In this document: piece by piece, positions 10,856-21,889 of the stretch
Layout: each line of letters starts with the position of its first letter
Numbering within the stretch: the stretch's first letter is position 1
From: Torymus aiolomorphi
Taxonomy: Eukaryota; Arthropoda; Insecta; Hymenoptera; Torymidae
NCBI GenBank assembly: GCA_036365515.1
Contig: CM070874.1
Coordinates: 97,322,442 to 97,386,441, forward strand
DNA length: 64,000 nucleotides
Direction: 5' to 3'
Program-made: the position numbers and the translations under genes
The notes under the pieces: model-generated
Seen by the model: the letters and a program-made list of their open reading frames with translations, nothing else
The model's database searches: none
Told to the model about the DNA's origin: nothing

Positions 10856-11680
10856 GTTTCATTGCTCTCGATTAATAAAAAAACGTTAAAGTTGAATTTT
10901 ATATAGTTCTAACGGAAGGTGGGGACTCTTATAGCTGCTCGCGGGTGTTCCTAACTGCATATACCTTTACAATCTCAATTACGAAAAAATACTCGCGGCA
11001 CATCATACACACATACACTAATACCGCAAAAAGGAGAAAAACAGGGTATATAGCGCTGCGTGCATGAGTACTATTGCAGCAGCCGTAACGGCTACCGCGA
11101 CTATATAGGCTGCGCGACATTGGAAAAACGCATGCGACCCGCTTGACCGCGAGCACTCCCTGTGTATATGTATACCTAACATATATATTGACATATTTAT
11201 ACCTACTAGCCAAATCCATGCGCGCTACGCGCGCTCTATGTACCTTTTTTTATTAAGCATGCTAAGAATAATTTATTCCTTATAAGCTGAAAATCTGTTT
11301 CTTTTAATTTTGATGCATCTTTAATAATTGATATAATACTGAAGTAGTTTACTCTTAACGAATACAAAATTTTGATGCTAGAAATTATAAGCTTATTCGA
11401 ATATTTTTTTTTCGTAAAATATTAAATAAAGAATAAAATCTGAACATAATATTGACATAATTTATTCTAATATTAACATAATCATATTGTGTTTTGAAAT
11501 ACTTTTCTACTTCCGGCCATCACTTTAACAAATAATTAAAACATGTTATTTATTTTTTTAAACTACACTAACATTAATTTGATTATTTTTTATTTAATAC
11601 TTTTCACTTCAATCATTTTCATTCTAATAAATATTCCAACAAATAATACCTAATTATCTAATAAAAATGCATATTTAATT
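10856..11680. other. AT-rich interval with one GC-richer patch, no gene identified
   Basis: A patch at 10920-11240 contains a 96-codon minus-strand open frame with one hydrophobic stretch but no recognised domain. It may be chance. The rest is AT-rich. The phrase ACTTCCGGCCATCACTTT at 11512 recurs in variant form at 11744. Confidence 0.35.
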
Positions 11681-12725
11681 TTAAATTCTCGCGCCTTTTA
11701 TCCAAGAGCCAATCACAAATCAAATCTATAGAGGCTTCACTTCTTCCGGTCATCACTTTTTTAGGAAGGGATAGGTATAATGGATCGCGCGCGCTTTCTG
11801 CTACTGCTCTAGCCCTATAGTAAGTAGTGCGGACTGCGGCATGGCGCGTGCGTGCGTGTGTCCATGGTATGTATGTGATATCAACAATCGCGTCGTCTAG
11901 CTCCCGGCGTTCCCAGCGATGACAGCGGCTGCTGCAGTATGCCGCCCTGGTGAATTTCGTCCCTTTCATCATGTTCGCCAATCGCCGATTGGTGATAATT
12001 TGTTGGAGACAGGAATGCAGATTGTCAACAGCCAGAGCAGATTTATTAGTAAGCCTTTTCTCGTTCCTAACCTCTCTGATGGGTGAGCTGATAGTACTTT
12101 CTCTGGTTGCAGGTACCTGGCAGCAGGAGGAGTATAAACAACGAGCACTACTACAGACTATTTCTTGGGTGTGGAAATATTGTCTGGCTCATCTATTTAT
12201 TAGCTATATGTGGTTTTAGGTGCTCAACTTTCCATGTTTGGCTTTTATTCGGATGCCTATGTGTACAGTGAATTTGCTGCTTATGTCTTCAGCGACTCTC
12301 AGGCTGGAGCTATTTCCAGCAGTGAAACGAGTGAAGGTTTCCACTAGTCCTTCCCCTCTGGTTGTTACAGATAGCTGGTGCAGCGAGTGAACTAGTCATA
12401 TGTGGTTTTTAGGTGCCAACTCTTCTCACTTGCCTTCCAGAGTAGTGGCTGATCTGCTATTAATGTGCTTCGTAGGCTGAGGCAGTCCCTGCCATTGAGA
12501 CGCAATTGACGGTCTCTGTCAGTACTTTCCTCCCAGACGGTGGAGTTACTGATATAGTGGATGGCTGTTAGATGATTCTCAGCAGACTGGCATCCGTGGA
12601 GTAGTGCCAGCCTAGACCGTCCAGCCATAGTTTGCTACTTCTGCAGCTCTATCAGTGACCTTTGAGTGTTAGTACTCTAGAGTGTGAGGGATATGTATAG
12701 GTAATAAGGAACTGGGGGATATCGT
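11681..12725. other. Higher-GC block, possible non-coding transcript or promoter region
   Basis: Composition is clearly less AT-rich than the flanks. A plausible acceptor CTCTGGTTGCAG precedes GTACCTGGCAGCAGG near 12115. A phrase ATATGTGGTTTTAGGTGC is duplicated at about 12207 and 12399, suggesting an old ~190-bp duplication. Open frames at 11658-11981 (minus), 11950-12219 (plus) and 12392-12628 (minus) show no domain that I recognise. No protein is called. Confidence 0.3.
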
Positions 12726-12737
12726 GAAAGTGCTGGG

Positions 12738-12795
12738 TGTGATTAAATGTGATAAATGTATTAAATGTGTTAAATGTGTGGTTAAATGTGATACG
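12738..12795. repeat. Minisatellite of TTAAATGTG words
   Basis: Five or six near-copies of a 9-10-bp word (TTAAATGTGA, TAAATGTAT, TTAAATGTGT) occur in a row. Confidence 0.7.
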
Positions 12796-13794
12796 GGTAG
12801 GTAGTTGTCGCAGGTAATATTAGCTTGTCTGATTAATTTCTAAGTTTAGTCAGGGTGTAAGAACTCGCCTCAGGGTGTTTGTTGTATTAAAATACATCAT
12901 TATGTATTTCGCAGACTTCTCAGTGACACTTGCCTATTTAATAGTTTTCTACCACACTAAGACTGACAGAGTCAGCTAGATATATTGCATTCTTTATACC
13001 ATTGAAATAATTGAAATTTACCATATTACAAAATCTATAGCACATACATTACACAAGTTTTTTTTGTAAATATGATATTACTTTAACATGTTCTTATATA
13101 ATATTAGACAATTTTGATTCTTTTAGTTTAATCGCTTAGGTCCTGTGAACATAGTTAACAGGTTAAGCTATGTAATCTTATATCAAATTTCTCAAATTTG
13201 TTATCAAAACAGTAAGATAACATAATTATATATATTTACTAACCCAATTTTTATACATTTTTCTAATGTTAATTCTACTACATACTAAGTTCTCTAAATC
13301 ATTTGACAAGGAATTATAAGTTCTGACAGCTTCTATGTAGAAGTTTTTGTTAGTTATTGTTTTATTTTTTTTATTGGTATCTGTATAATTTTATTTTTGA
13401 TATTAATTATTAGTCTCTGATATCTTATACTTTTTATTTTTCATAATCATAGAAAACGGACTCATCGCAAAATAATTATTCAATATTAGAGCATTTTTCA
13501 ATCACAAAAATATTTTTTTTTTATTTAATTTTAAAGATTCTATTTTTGTAAATTTTGTAATGGTCTTAGACTATTCATGTATAAACCACCCTAAGCTATT
13601 GTCACATAATTTTTAATGTTATTCAAAAGAGTGTAATATAGTATCAAAAACGTTTTAGTTTGCATAATATTTTCCTTTTCTGTAAAATAAGGAAAGTAGA
13701 TCTTTCGTTTCTTCAATTATTCTTACAATGTGTTGATCCCATTGAATATTGTAATCAAATGTAATTTTGTATCTTATTATTATGTTTTTGTAAT
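12796..13794. other. AT-rich interval, no gene seen
   Basis: No exon, RNA gene or clear repeat was supported over this stretch. Confidence 0.45.
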
Positions 13795-14890
13795 TATATT
13801 ATCTTTGGAATGTCATGTCGATTTTTCCGATCTTATTTACAGCTATTGTGTCGAATATTTCCGTGTCAAATCGAATTCTGTTAAATAATAAGCGAAAATT
13901 CACTATACAGTTGTATTGAAGCCTTAAAAATCGTGTTTATAGGTTTACATGATCCAGATATGACTGTGCATAAAAATATCAATTGAGAATAAATTTTGTT
14001 TAAACGTTATCTATATCCTTCGTATTTAACAGTTTTATTGAAAGTCAAATCCTTGTTTATAATTATATGAACTTTCGAATGTTTTATTGATTTTTTCGAT
14101 CTTATTTACAGCTACTGTATTTAATATTTGTGTCAAATCGTATTCTGTTAAATAATAAGCAAAACTTGACTATATTAAGTGTATTGAAGCTTTAAAAAAT
14201 CATGTTTATACGTTTAGATGATTCAGAAATAATTGTACATGAAAATGTTAAATGGAAAAAAGTTTTGTTTTACATTATAATTAACAATTTTTACATTTTT
14301 ACATTACCATATTTCCGTTAAGTTACATCCTGAGACGCTATAGCCGAAAATACTTTATCATGTTGATTTTATGTATATTTAGGTGTTTAAAATTGATTTT
14401 ATCGCATTATCTCATTAGGAATTGATTGTACATGAAATGTTAAACAGGAAAACGTTTTGTTTTGTTATAGTCTACAATTGTTACATTTATAATTTGTGTG
14501 ACGAAAGATTCTGTCAAGTTATAGCCGAAAATCGTCCATTTTATGTATATTTTAGCGTTTTTATAAGTGTAACTCATCAGGAGATGATTTTATATGAAAA
14601 TGTTAAATGGAAAAAAGTTTTGTTTTATTATAATCTACAACTTTTATATTCAACATTTTTGTGTAAAATCAAATCCTGTCAAGTTATAGCCTAAAATCGT
14701 CCATTTTATGTATATTTTAGCGTTTAAAATCGTTTTTATAAGTGTAACTCATCAGGAGTTCATTTTATATGAAAATGTTAAATGGGAAAAGTTTTGTTTT
14801 ATTATAATCTACAACTTTTACATTAACATTTTTGTGTAAAATCAAATCCTGTCAAGTTATAACCGAAAATCGTCCATTTTTGACCTTTTT
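13795..14890 (+). repeat. Satellite array, ~165-190-bp monomers
   Basis: Five or six units are recognisable by GAAAATGTTAAATGG (starts near 14241, 14433, 14595 and 14771) and by AAATCNNNTCCTGTCAAGTTAT. The units on the left are more diverged and those on the right nearly identical, suggesting homogenisation at one side. The open frame at 14422-14694 is a by-product of the repeat. Confidence 0.8.
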
Positions 14891-16075
14891 TGTCGTTTTT
14901 CGCAGTTATCTTTACAAATATTGCTCGTACAAAAAGTATCACAACAGAAAAAGGTGTATTTTAATTAGTTTTAGCAGATAGACCTGTAGATATAAGCTTA
15001 AAATTAATTTTTCTAGTCATTAAGCTTAAAAATCGATATTTTGAAATATTTCTTTGTGCTCGCATTTTTAAAATTTTTCATCGATCTATCTCAATTGCGA
15101 ACCAGCACTTAGGTATAATTAGAGGAGTATTTTCCCGCCATCCCGATGGAATCGGTTGAAAATTCATTGAGATAATCGAGGAACTTGCGTACATACGGGC
15201 GCACAGTGGGCTTTTTTCATTTTTTTTTTGTCAAAATCAAATATTTTTGGACCCACAGGAGATACGGAGATGTTTTTGGTGTCATTTTGAAGGTATAATA
15301 CTGTGTAGAATTGTAGAAAATTATTGGCGAACCTCTATCTTGACCTTTAGACGTTTAAAAAAAGTACCAAATGTCGAAAATTTCTGAGAAATGAAATTCG
15401 CGAGTTTCGGTCGTTTGACGAAAAGTTATAAACGGACTTTTAATTCACGGATACATAATCTTTGACTATGACAAAACAGGCAATCCATAAAACTCCCGTT
15501 TTTTTATCGAGTTTGACATTAAAAAATGAGCTACAATTGGAAAAAAGGAGTTTTATGGATTTTTTCCTCGATTTTTTTTACCTAACCTCATATTGTCTGC
15601 TCTCATTTCTCTATTCAATTCTTGTTAACTAAATAATATCTGCAATATAGCACTTGAAAATATATCATAAAATCGTACGCTGAATCTTATTAAAGAAGTC
15701 AAGTATTTAAAATTTTACATCTGTAAAATGGTTTTATATGTGATTTGGTACTGTGTGCGTGTAAAAAATAAAATAATATAAATAAAATATATGAAATAAA
15801 ATAATAATAAAATATATAATAAAATAATATATAATATAATGTATAATATATTATAAAATATATAAATAATATTTTGTGTTCAAAAAATTTAGTTTTATAT
15901 TAAATAAAAAAAAAACCATTTGTACAATTTAATAGATAATATTTATTTTCTCTATTGAAATTACTATGTTTATTTTTTGATACATATAAACAGAAAAATA
16001 CTGTCATACATTGAAAGCTTTCGAAAAATTAATAATAATACATAACTCAAGTATTAATAGAGTTAATGATACATA
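14891..16075. other. AT-rich interval with one short inverted pair
   Basis: AATCCATAAAACTCC (15482-15496) and GGAGTTTTATGGATT (15547-15561) form a 15-bp stem around a ~50-nt loop. A run of AAATAAAATAATAT-like words lies at 15765-15870. No coding exon was found. Confidence 0.55.
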
Positions 16076-16129
16076 TATAGTTTTTTTAGCAGCAAATGGC
16101 AGTCAGATTAGAATATATTGTAGGATAGG

Positions 16130-16372
16130 ACGTTAATGGTTTCTACTGCCCATGTAGTAAAGAAAAACAAATACCAATTATTTATCCAACGTTTCGGACG
16201 ATTTATTTTCGTCCCTCTTCAAGGTCTATAAACAATATACAAATAAAAAACACAAGTTTACTTAAGAATCACATACTTAAGACGAATAATTTACAACGCT
16301 TACCGAAACATATCGTAAAAAACTATGTTTAAGTGGGCATCCTAAGTGACCACTAGTCAATATGAAATTATA
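16130..16372 (-). repeat. Left inverted arm (pLTR-like 3' end) of the Penelope-like element
   Basis: Reverse complement of 17363-17615 with only scattered differences. Read on the minus strand it follows the RT fragment, as a 3' pLTR would. Confidence 0.85.
16187..16222 (-). ncRNA. Degenerate hammerhead-ribozyme-like motif (left arm)
   Basis: On the minus strand the order is CCTTGAAGAG, a GGACGA/TCGTCC hairpin, then GAAACGTTGG. This is the layout of a hammerhead core (CUGANGA, stem II, GAAAC). Hammerhead motifs are known from pLTRs of Penelope-like elements. The first core base is U rather than C, so cleavage activity is unlikely. Confidence 0.45.
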
Positions 16373-16471
16373 ATAGTACATTTCGATACTAGTGCGAGGA
16401 TTTGATTTTCCCCTCGTGTGACTGTTTGCACCCGAGCGAAGCGATTATTTAATAACTTTGATAAAAGTAAT

Positions 16472-16939
16472 TTAAAAGTTTAGAAATCTACCTGAAAAAG
16501 TTGGTTTCCTGTACCAGTCCATGGAAATTTTTTGTTTATTTTGAATAATCAGAATATCAAGAAAACTTATTTTATTGTTGTTAGACCTCTCCACTGTGAA
16601 TTGTAAATTATTATCAAAGCTATTAAATAAGTTAACGGTATAGTCTATCATCCGCTCCGGTACACAAATAATGATATCATCTACATATCTATAGTAGAAA
16701 GGCACAGGAAAGCAAATTTTTGATAACGCTCGATTTTCTAAATCCTCCATAACTATATCTGCTAAGATCGGGCTTAAGGGGTTACCCATAGCAGCGCCAA
16801 AAATTTGTTTATAATACATATCATTAAATATAAAATAATTATTATGGAGGATAAAACTAATAACATTGATAAAATCGCTACAACTGAGATCGCAAAAGTT
16901 ATACAATTGATTGTGATGCTTCTTACGTGGGACAAACAT
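16472..16939 (-). CDS. Penelope-like reverse transcriptase, partial
   Basis: The 155-residue open frame carries RT palm motifs characteristic of Penelope-like elements: FGAAMGNPLSPILADIVMED (motif B region), YYRYVDDIIICVP (the catalytic YVDD-type motif, two Asp present), then FTVERSNNNKISFLDILI and DWYRKPTFSGRFLNF, which are typical downstream blocks. Motif A and the N-terminal fingers are absent, and the frame stops right after GRFLNF where intact relatives continue toward the endonuclease. The first ~12 residues arise from antisense reading of the neighbouring endonuclease, so the real homology starts at about LYNFCDLS. Truncated and almost certainly non-autonomous. Confidence 0.85.
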   Translation of the reverse strand: MFVPRKKHHNQLYNFCDLSCSDFINVISFILHNNYFIFNDMYYKQIFGAAMGNPLSPILADIVMEDLENRALSKICFPVPFYYRYVDDIIICVPERMIDYTVNLFNSFDNNLQFTVERSNNNKISFLDILIIQNKQKISMDWYRKPTFSGRFLNF

Positions 16940-17208
16940 CCCGAAAATTAATTATAAGAAGTAAAGAACATGCAAGTGATTGTAAGTTTAAGAGAGACAG
17001 ATCAGTTTTATATGAACACATAGCGATTACAAATCATAAAATTGATTTCAATAACATTAAAATTCTAGATCAGGAACAAAATTTAAAGAAAAGATTATTA
17101 TCAGAAATGCTCCACATTCACTCACAACATAATAGCTTAAACAGACAGTTTGATACTAATTTCCTAAAGTCAGAATATAAAACGTTTATTAATAATTATA
17201 AGCTATAG
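16903..17208 (+). CDS. GIY-YIG endonuclease domain of a Penelope-like element, partial
   Basis: Reading from about 16903 gives IDCDASYVGQTSRKLIIRSKEH, with YVGQTSR standing for the YIG half of the GIY-YIG motif and the following Arg and His placed as in the family. Then come SVLYEHIAITNHKIDFNNIKI and KRLLSEMLHIHSQHNSLNRQFDT, the usual C-terminal blocks of Penelope-type endonucleases. The frame ends at 17208. The start lies at the inversion junction, so the upstream GIY residues and the RT are missing. The orientation is opposite to the adjacent RT fragment. Confidence 0.8.
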   Translation, partial: TIDCDASYVGQTSRKLIIRSKEHASDCKFKRDRSVLYEHIAITNHKIDFNNIKILDQEQNLKKRLLSEMLHIHSQHNSLNRQFDTNFLKSEYKTFINNYKL

Positions 17209-17362
17209 CTATAAAATCCATTCTATGTTTAGAATAATAATACTGTTCACACTTACATATACGCGTCGTGTCATCGTTGTACAATAGCATATCTCTCTTA
17301 CCCCCTCCCTTGCATGATTCACACTGTGGCATAGTCTAGTATAAATACGACGAAATCGTATT

Positions 17363-17615
17363 TATAATTTCATATTGACTAGTGGTCACTTAGGATGCCC
17401 ACTTAAACATAGTTTTTTACGATATGTTTTGGTAAGCGTTGTAAATTATTCGTCTTAAGTATGTGATTCTTAAGTAAACTTGTGTTTTTTATTTGTATAT
17501 TGTTTATAGACCTTGAAGAGGGACGAAAATAAATCGTCCGGAACGTTGGATAAATAATTGGTATTTGTTTTTCTTTACTACATGGGCAGTAGAAACCATT
17601 AACGTCCTATCCTAC
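17363..17615 (+). repeat. Right inverted arm (pLTR-like 3' end) of the Penelope-like element
   Basis: This mirrors 16130-16372 and follows the endonuclease in its own direction. Target-site duplication is not clear. Confidence 0.85.
17511..17549 (+). ncRNA. Degenerate hammerhead-ribozyme-like motif (right arm)
   Basis: Same order as in the left arm: CCTTGAAGAG, GGACGA/TCGTCC stem-loop, then GGAACGTTGG. The second core half is GGAAC here instead of CGAAAC, a further loss beside the U-for-C change. Confidence 0.4.
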
Positions 17616-17859
17616 AATTAATGATACATACTTAACATTATATAATATTATTCTTGAAAAGTATTTCAGTACAAAATGGCTCTTTCAAAATAATAAATTG
17701 ATATACGTGTACACACTGTACGTAGTACAATATCGTACATAAAAAATACTTATTAATATAACTTAACATTTTATTCTTATTGCATCACTATTACCTAACT
17801 TACCTTTTGTTTTTGCAACTAGTATAATATTTTAAAACATCTATTAATTATTCATCTAG

Positions 17860-18023
17860 CTAAAGTATTTAAAAAATTTGGTGACAACAAAAGCACAAGA
17901 ACGAGATTCCGGTACGTGGCAAAAAATAAATGCGGTGCCAAACGATTGCTTTTAAAACATAAGAAGGATGGCGGTAAAAACAACGAGTTACCAAAGGAAG
18001 ATAGCGAGGATGAGCAAAGTTGA
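17860..18023 (+). CDS. Candidate terminal exon, unknown protein
   Basis: An acceptor-like TTATTCATCTAG precedes an open segment whose frame gives a basic stretch (RTRFRYVAKNKCGAKRLLL) and an acidic end (PKEDSEDEQS) before TGA. Charge pattern and even codon use suggest a real C-terminus rather than chance. No upstream exon on the plus strand was found, perhaps because the Penelope-like element and AT-rich DNA separate it. Family unknown. Confidence 0.3.
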
Positions 18024-18685
18024 ATCATCTTGTTTTGCATAATTTTAATTACCATGATTATTTTGTTTTAAGTTTACCAAATTTTGAAAGATTACAAAAT
18101 TTTACTTAGTTAACTATTTATTTAGTTGAAATCAAAATTATAGTAATAATTTTATAATAAGTTATTAAGCTAATGCTTAATTAGTAATTTGAGAATATTG
18201 ATTTTTTGTTATAAAACGAGATTGTAATTGATAATGAAAATCAATTTGACTGATTCAAGTATTTATTTAGTTTAAATCATAATGAAAGTAGTAATTTTAT
18301 TTTACGTTATTAAGCCATGAGAAATTAGAGAATCCTTGAAAGGCCAAAGATGACCGTGAAAAAAGAGTTTCGATCCAAGTTATTCTTGCAACTTTTCGTC
18401 AAATTTCTGACTGCTGGGTGCTTAATCCCATTGTAATGCAACAAATATTTGTTTAAGACAACAAGATATTTATTGTTTTTTTTCTTATGTACGTTACATA
18501 ATCAAAAAAATGTAAAAGTTATGTAATAATTTTATATTCGATGTGATACTTTTGTAATCTACATCAAAGGCTTTTGTAATAAATAAGTATTAAAAATAGT
18601 AACATATATTAGTTATTAATATTGAAATGACATTAAAATTTGTTCGCTCACTTCATATAGGTTTAATCTAGAAACTGGTGAACTA
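18024..18685. other. AT-rich interval, no gene seen
   Basis: Nothing beyond AT-rich unique sequence could be supported. Confidence 0.5.
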
Positions 18686-18689
18686 GAGA

Positions 18690-19400
18690 AATCTTTATTA
18701 ATTCTGTAGAAGTCACGTATATTTTTTGCAGAATCAATAAAGAAGTTCTGCAGAAACTCTGCAGAAATCGTAAAGTATTTCTGTAGAAGCTATGCAGAAA
18801 TCCGTTTTTGAAATTCTGCAGAGTATATCATAATTTTGTAAATAATTTTTCCGCAGGCATTATATAGATTTTCTGCAGAAATCGTACAGAACTTCTGTAG
18901 AAGGCATGTATATTTTTTGCAGAATCAATAGTAAGATTCTGCAGAAATTGTACAGTATTTCAGCAGAGATTATGCAAAAATTTGCTTTTGAATTTATGCA
19001 GAATTTATATAGATTTTTAGCAGAAATCGTACAGAACTTCTGCAGAAGTTCTGTATAAATTCGCTTCTTAAATTCTGCAGAACCTATTCCAATTTCGCTA
19101 AAAATTTTTCTGTAGAATTCATATAGATATTCTCCAGAAATTCTGCATACATCTACTGCAGCAGGCGAGGAAATTCATGCAGAAATTCTACAAAATGTCT
19201 GCAGAAAATCTGCAGAGTATTAGCACAAATTTCTGCAGATATTCTGCATAGTTAATGCAGAGTTTTTGCAAAGTGCCAACACAAATTTCTGCACAATTAT
19301 TGCAGAAGTTATGCAGTATATCTGCAGAAAATTCTGCATAAATTCTGCAGTAATTATGCAGGATATTTTCGTAAGGGATAATACTCCAGTTCGATGTGAA
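18690..19400. repeat. Array of the palindromic word TTCTGCAGAA
   Basis: More than twenty variants of TTCTGCAGAA (a perfect palindrome containing a PstI site) are spaced 10-30 bp apart over 700 bp, with interspersed AATC and TATA words. Because the word is self-complementary, the array is nearly symmetrical on both strands. The minus-strand open frame at 19220-19432 is a by-product. Confidence 0.8.
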
Positions 19401-19559
19401 GTTTGTAGTTGTGTCAAGATATATTGCATCATAATCAGAAGCTAGCTAAAAATTTATAAACAAAAAATATTTTTAATTACAAAAATTTAGTTTTATAATA
19501 ATAATTATTATAACTATCAATATATAAACTGACTCATAAAGTAAGAAAATAAACTTTAC

Positions 19560-21889
19560 CAAGGTATATCCATATAATGTTCGTAAACATTTGTAGACTG
19601 CAAAGTATGTGGCTGCGTTCTTACAATGATCTCGGTATTCAAATGTCTCTTTCCACTTTTGCCTTATCTCACTTTCTGGATTATCGTTGTTTTTTAACCA
19701 TTGAATAGCCTCTTCACGTACATTTACAGGAGTATCTATAAATATATGATGTTATAAGTAAAAGCTGTGGTATTTAATTATTGCGTATATAAAAAGAATG
19801 TTATATTATAACTTAATATTATAGCATAAGTTGCATTAACTTCATGAAAAAAAACCATTTATCTTCAAGGCTATTAAATATTTTTGAATTAATTATATCT
19901 TTAAATTTTTATTTTTTAGAAATATGTCTAATAATAACTATTTATTACAAAAGGACTCACAAGGAAGGGTATCGAACCCGAACTCACCGATTTCAAAAAT
20001 TTCGATATATGTTGTAGATCATGAAAAAATATGAGACACGTGTTTTTTCTTATCTGCGGAAAAACATATTTAGGGGGTGAAAACCACCCCTAAAGATAAC
20101 CTCCAAAAACGGTTTTTTAAATATATCTCGGCTTCTACTGCGTATTTCAGAGTAAAACAAAATAGAAATTACTTCTTATAAAAAAACAAAGATAACTGAA
20201 GCAATTTTGACCTAAGGGTTACAACCCTTATTTATTTTCAAAAGGCTAATTTTTTGATCATGTATATTGAAAATAAAAAATAAGGGTTGCAACCCTTAGG
20301 GTCAAAATCTTTGTTTTTTTATAAGAAGTAATTTCTATTTTGTTTTACTCTGAAATACGCAGTAGAAGCCGAGATATATTTAAAAAACCGTTTTTGGGGG
20401 TTATTTTTAGGGGTGATTTTCACCCCATAAATATGTTTTTCCGCAGACAAGAAAAAACACGTGTCTCATATTTTTTCATGATCTACAATATATATCGAAA
20501 TTTTTTAAATCGGTGAGTTTGGGTTCGATACCCTTCCTTGTCAGATGTTTGCATCTAAACAAATACATTAATATATGAATTATATAATTATTATTTATAA
20601 CTTGCATTAAATAATTGAATTTCAATTAAAAATTTACTTTTCTGATTTCTATACGTACCATATGGTAAACATTGTTTTTTGGATATGACCTTATATTTTA
20701 TAAGTTTCTGTCTGAAGTGTAAGTATTTATCATAGAGAATTCCACCGGCGAGGACGCCTTTTGTAGTAGCAGTGGCCTTCTGACTAGGAAAGTACAATAG
20801 ATTTGAAACCTTTTTTGCTGGACGTTCTGGTGTTGCAAAGATTGGACCAAGTTCGTTGGCGAGTTGTATAAATCTTTCTTTCGTTATACTAGAAATACGA
20901 AACTTATTAGTATATAGTTATGTATATTCTTAAGCATTAATACCCTCGAAATTGTTTTGACAAAAAAACGAATTTAAATTAGTTATATAATTATTAAATA
21001 CAAGATTAAAAAGGTAATTTACGAAGTAGAAATATATACCTTAGTATTCTAAATATAGATATTTCCATACTTTCCATACACATTCATACGCATACATAAT
21101 ACCTCTTTTTACCAAAAAATATAATAAAACAAATAAATTATATTACCTATAATCTGCTGTGTCAAATTCATATTCAATTATCATATCACTTAAAAGCCGG
21201 GTATCTAATTCTTTATTCCATTTGAAAGCGCTCATAATTATTTTACCTTTAGTTTTAAACTTGAGAAGGTCACTTACTAACAGTTTTTTAGGTGCTATTA
21301 ATTAAAATAAATACAATATTTACCACAGAAAATATAATTTTAATTAATTTTAAACATTATTTCTTTTTTTAAAGATTGTTATTTTATTGCAAACTTTAAT
21401 TTAGAATAGTTTTTAATGAAGAAAATTCAATTTAATTTAATAAAATAATTTAATAGTTCAAATAATTTCTAAAAAAAAAAATAGAAGTTTCTTAGTATTA
21501 AAAAAATGAAAATTCCTTTAAAAAATCAAATAAAAAAATTAGATAAAATGCTTTTTGAACAGAAAAATCAGTTATAAATTTAAATAACATACGCATGTAA
21601 TTTATCACTTTTAAATCCTCAATATTTATAATAGATTCTTCGAACGTATCGTTTCTTCCAGTCAAATATTCATTGCTTTGTAAGGATATGTTATCGGAAG
21701 TGTTAGGGGATTTTGGATAAGGTTCTTTAGGTATCTCAGGAGATGTCACATCAGAATTTATAGAACCATTCTTCCATTCCTTTAATATCTTTACAAATTT
21801 ATTTTTAAAACCATACTCTTCACTAAGAAAAAGCACATTAATCATATCATCATTCATATCTTTTAAATTTTCTTCATCAATACCAGCTT
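19560..21889 (-). CDS. Multi-exon gene with SAM-like segment, 5' and 3' ends not found
   Basis: Four minus-strand exons join in frame across GT/AG introns: 21889-21593, 21294-21147, 20888-20659 and 19735-19560. The first begins after TTATTTTACAG with EAGIDEENLKDMNDDMINVL and continues FKNKFVKILKEWKN, a pattern like the second half of SAM-like domains in uncharacterised insect and cnidarian proteins. It then has a Ser/Pro/Asn-rich linker. The third contains LYFPSQKATATTKGVLAGGI and LYDKYLHFRQKLI. The fourth has REEAIQWLKNNDNPESEIRQ, then TFEYRD and YGYTL. Later exons were not located, and an N-terminal exon for the rest of the SAM-like domain is also missing. The intron between exons three and four contains a foldback element. 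The family often accompanies transposable elements, so TE origin is possible. Function unknown. Confidence 0.6.
19959..20541. mobile_element. Foldback element with ACAAGGAAGGG ends, ~280-bp arms
   Basis: ACAAGGAAGGGTATCGAACC at 19959 pairs with the complementary end at 20541. The arms remain alignable to a centre near 20250, where AAGGGTTGCAACCCTT-like sequence pairs. It contains an ACACGTGTTTTTTC/GAAAAAACACGTGT pair. It sits in an intron of the SAM-like gene. Ends resemble the elements at 47952 and 49277 (ACAAGG start). Confidence 0.8.

Larger units (their letters stand above)
16130..17615. mobile_element. Penelope-like retroelement, rearranged head to head
   Basis: Inverted repeats of about 245-255 bp (16130-16372 and 17363-17615) bound a reverse-transcriptase fragment on the minus strand and a GIY-YIG endonuclease fragment on the plus strand. 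In intact Penelope-like elements both domains lie in one frame, RT then endonuclease, between pLTR repeats. Here they diverge from a junction near 16905. The structure therefore represents two 5'-truncated copies back to back or an inversion during insertion. Outer ends are GTAGGATAGG and its complement. Confidence 0.8.
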
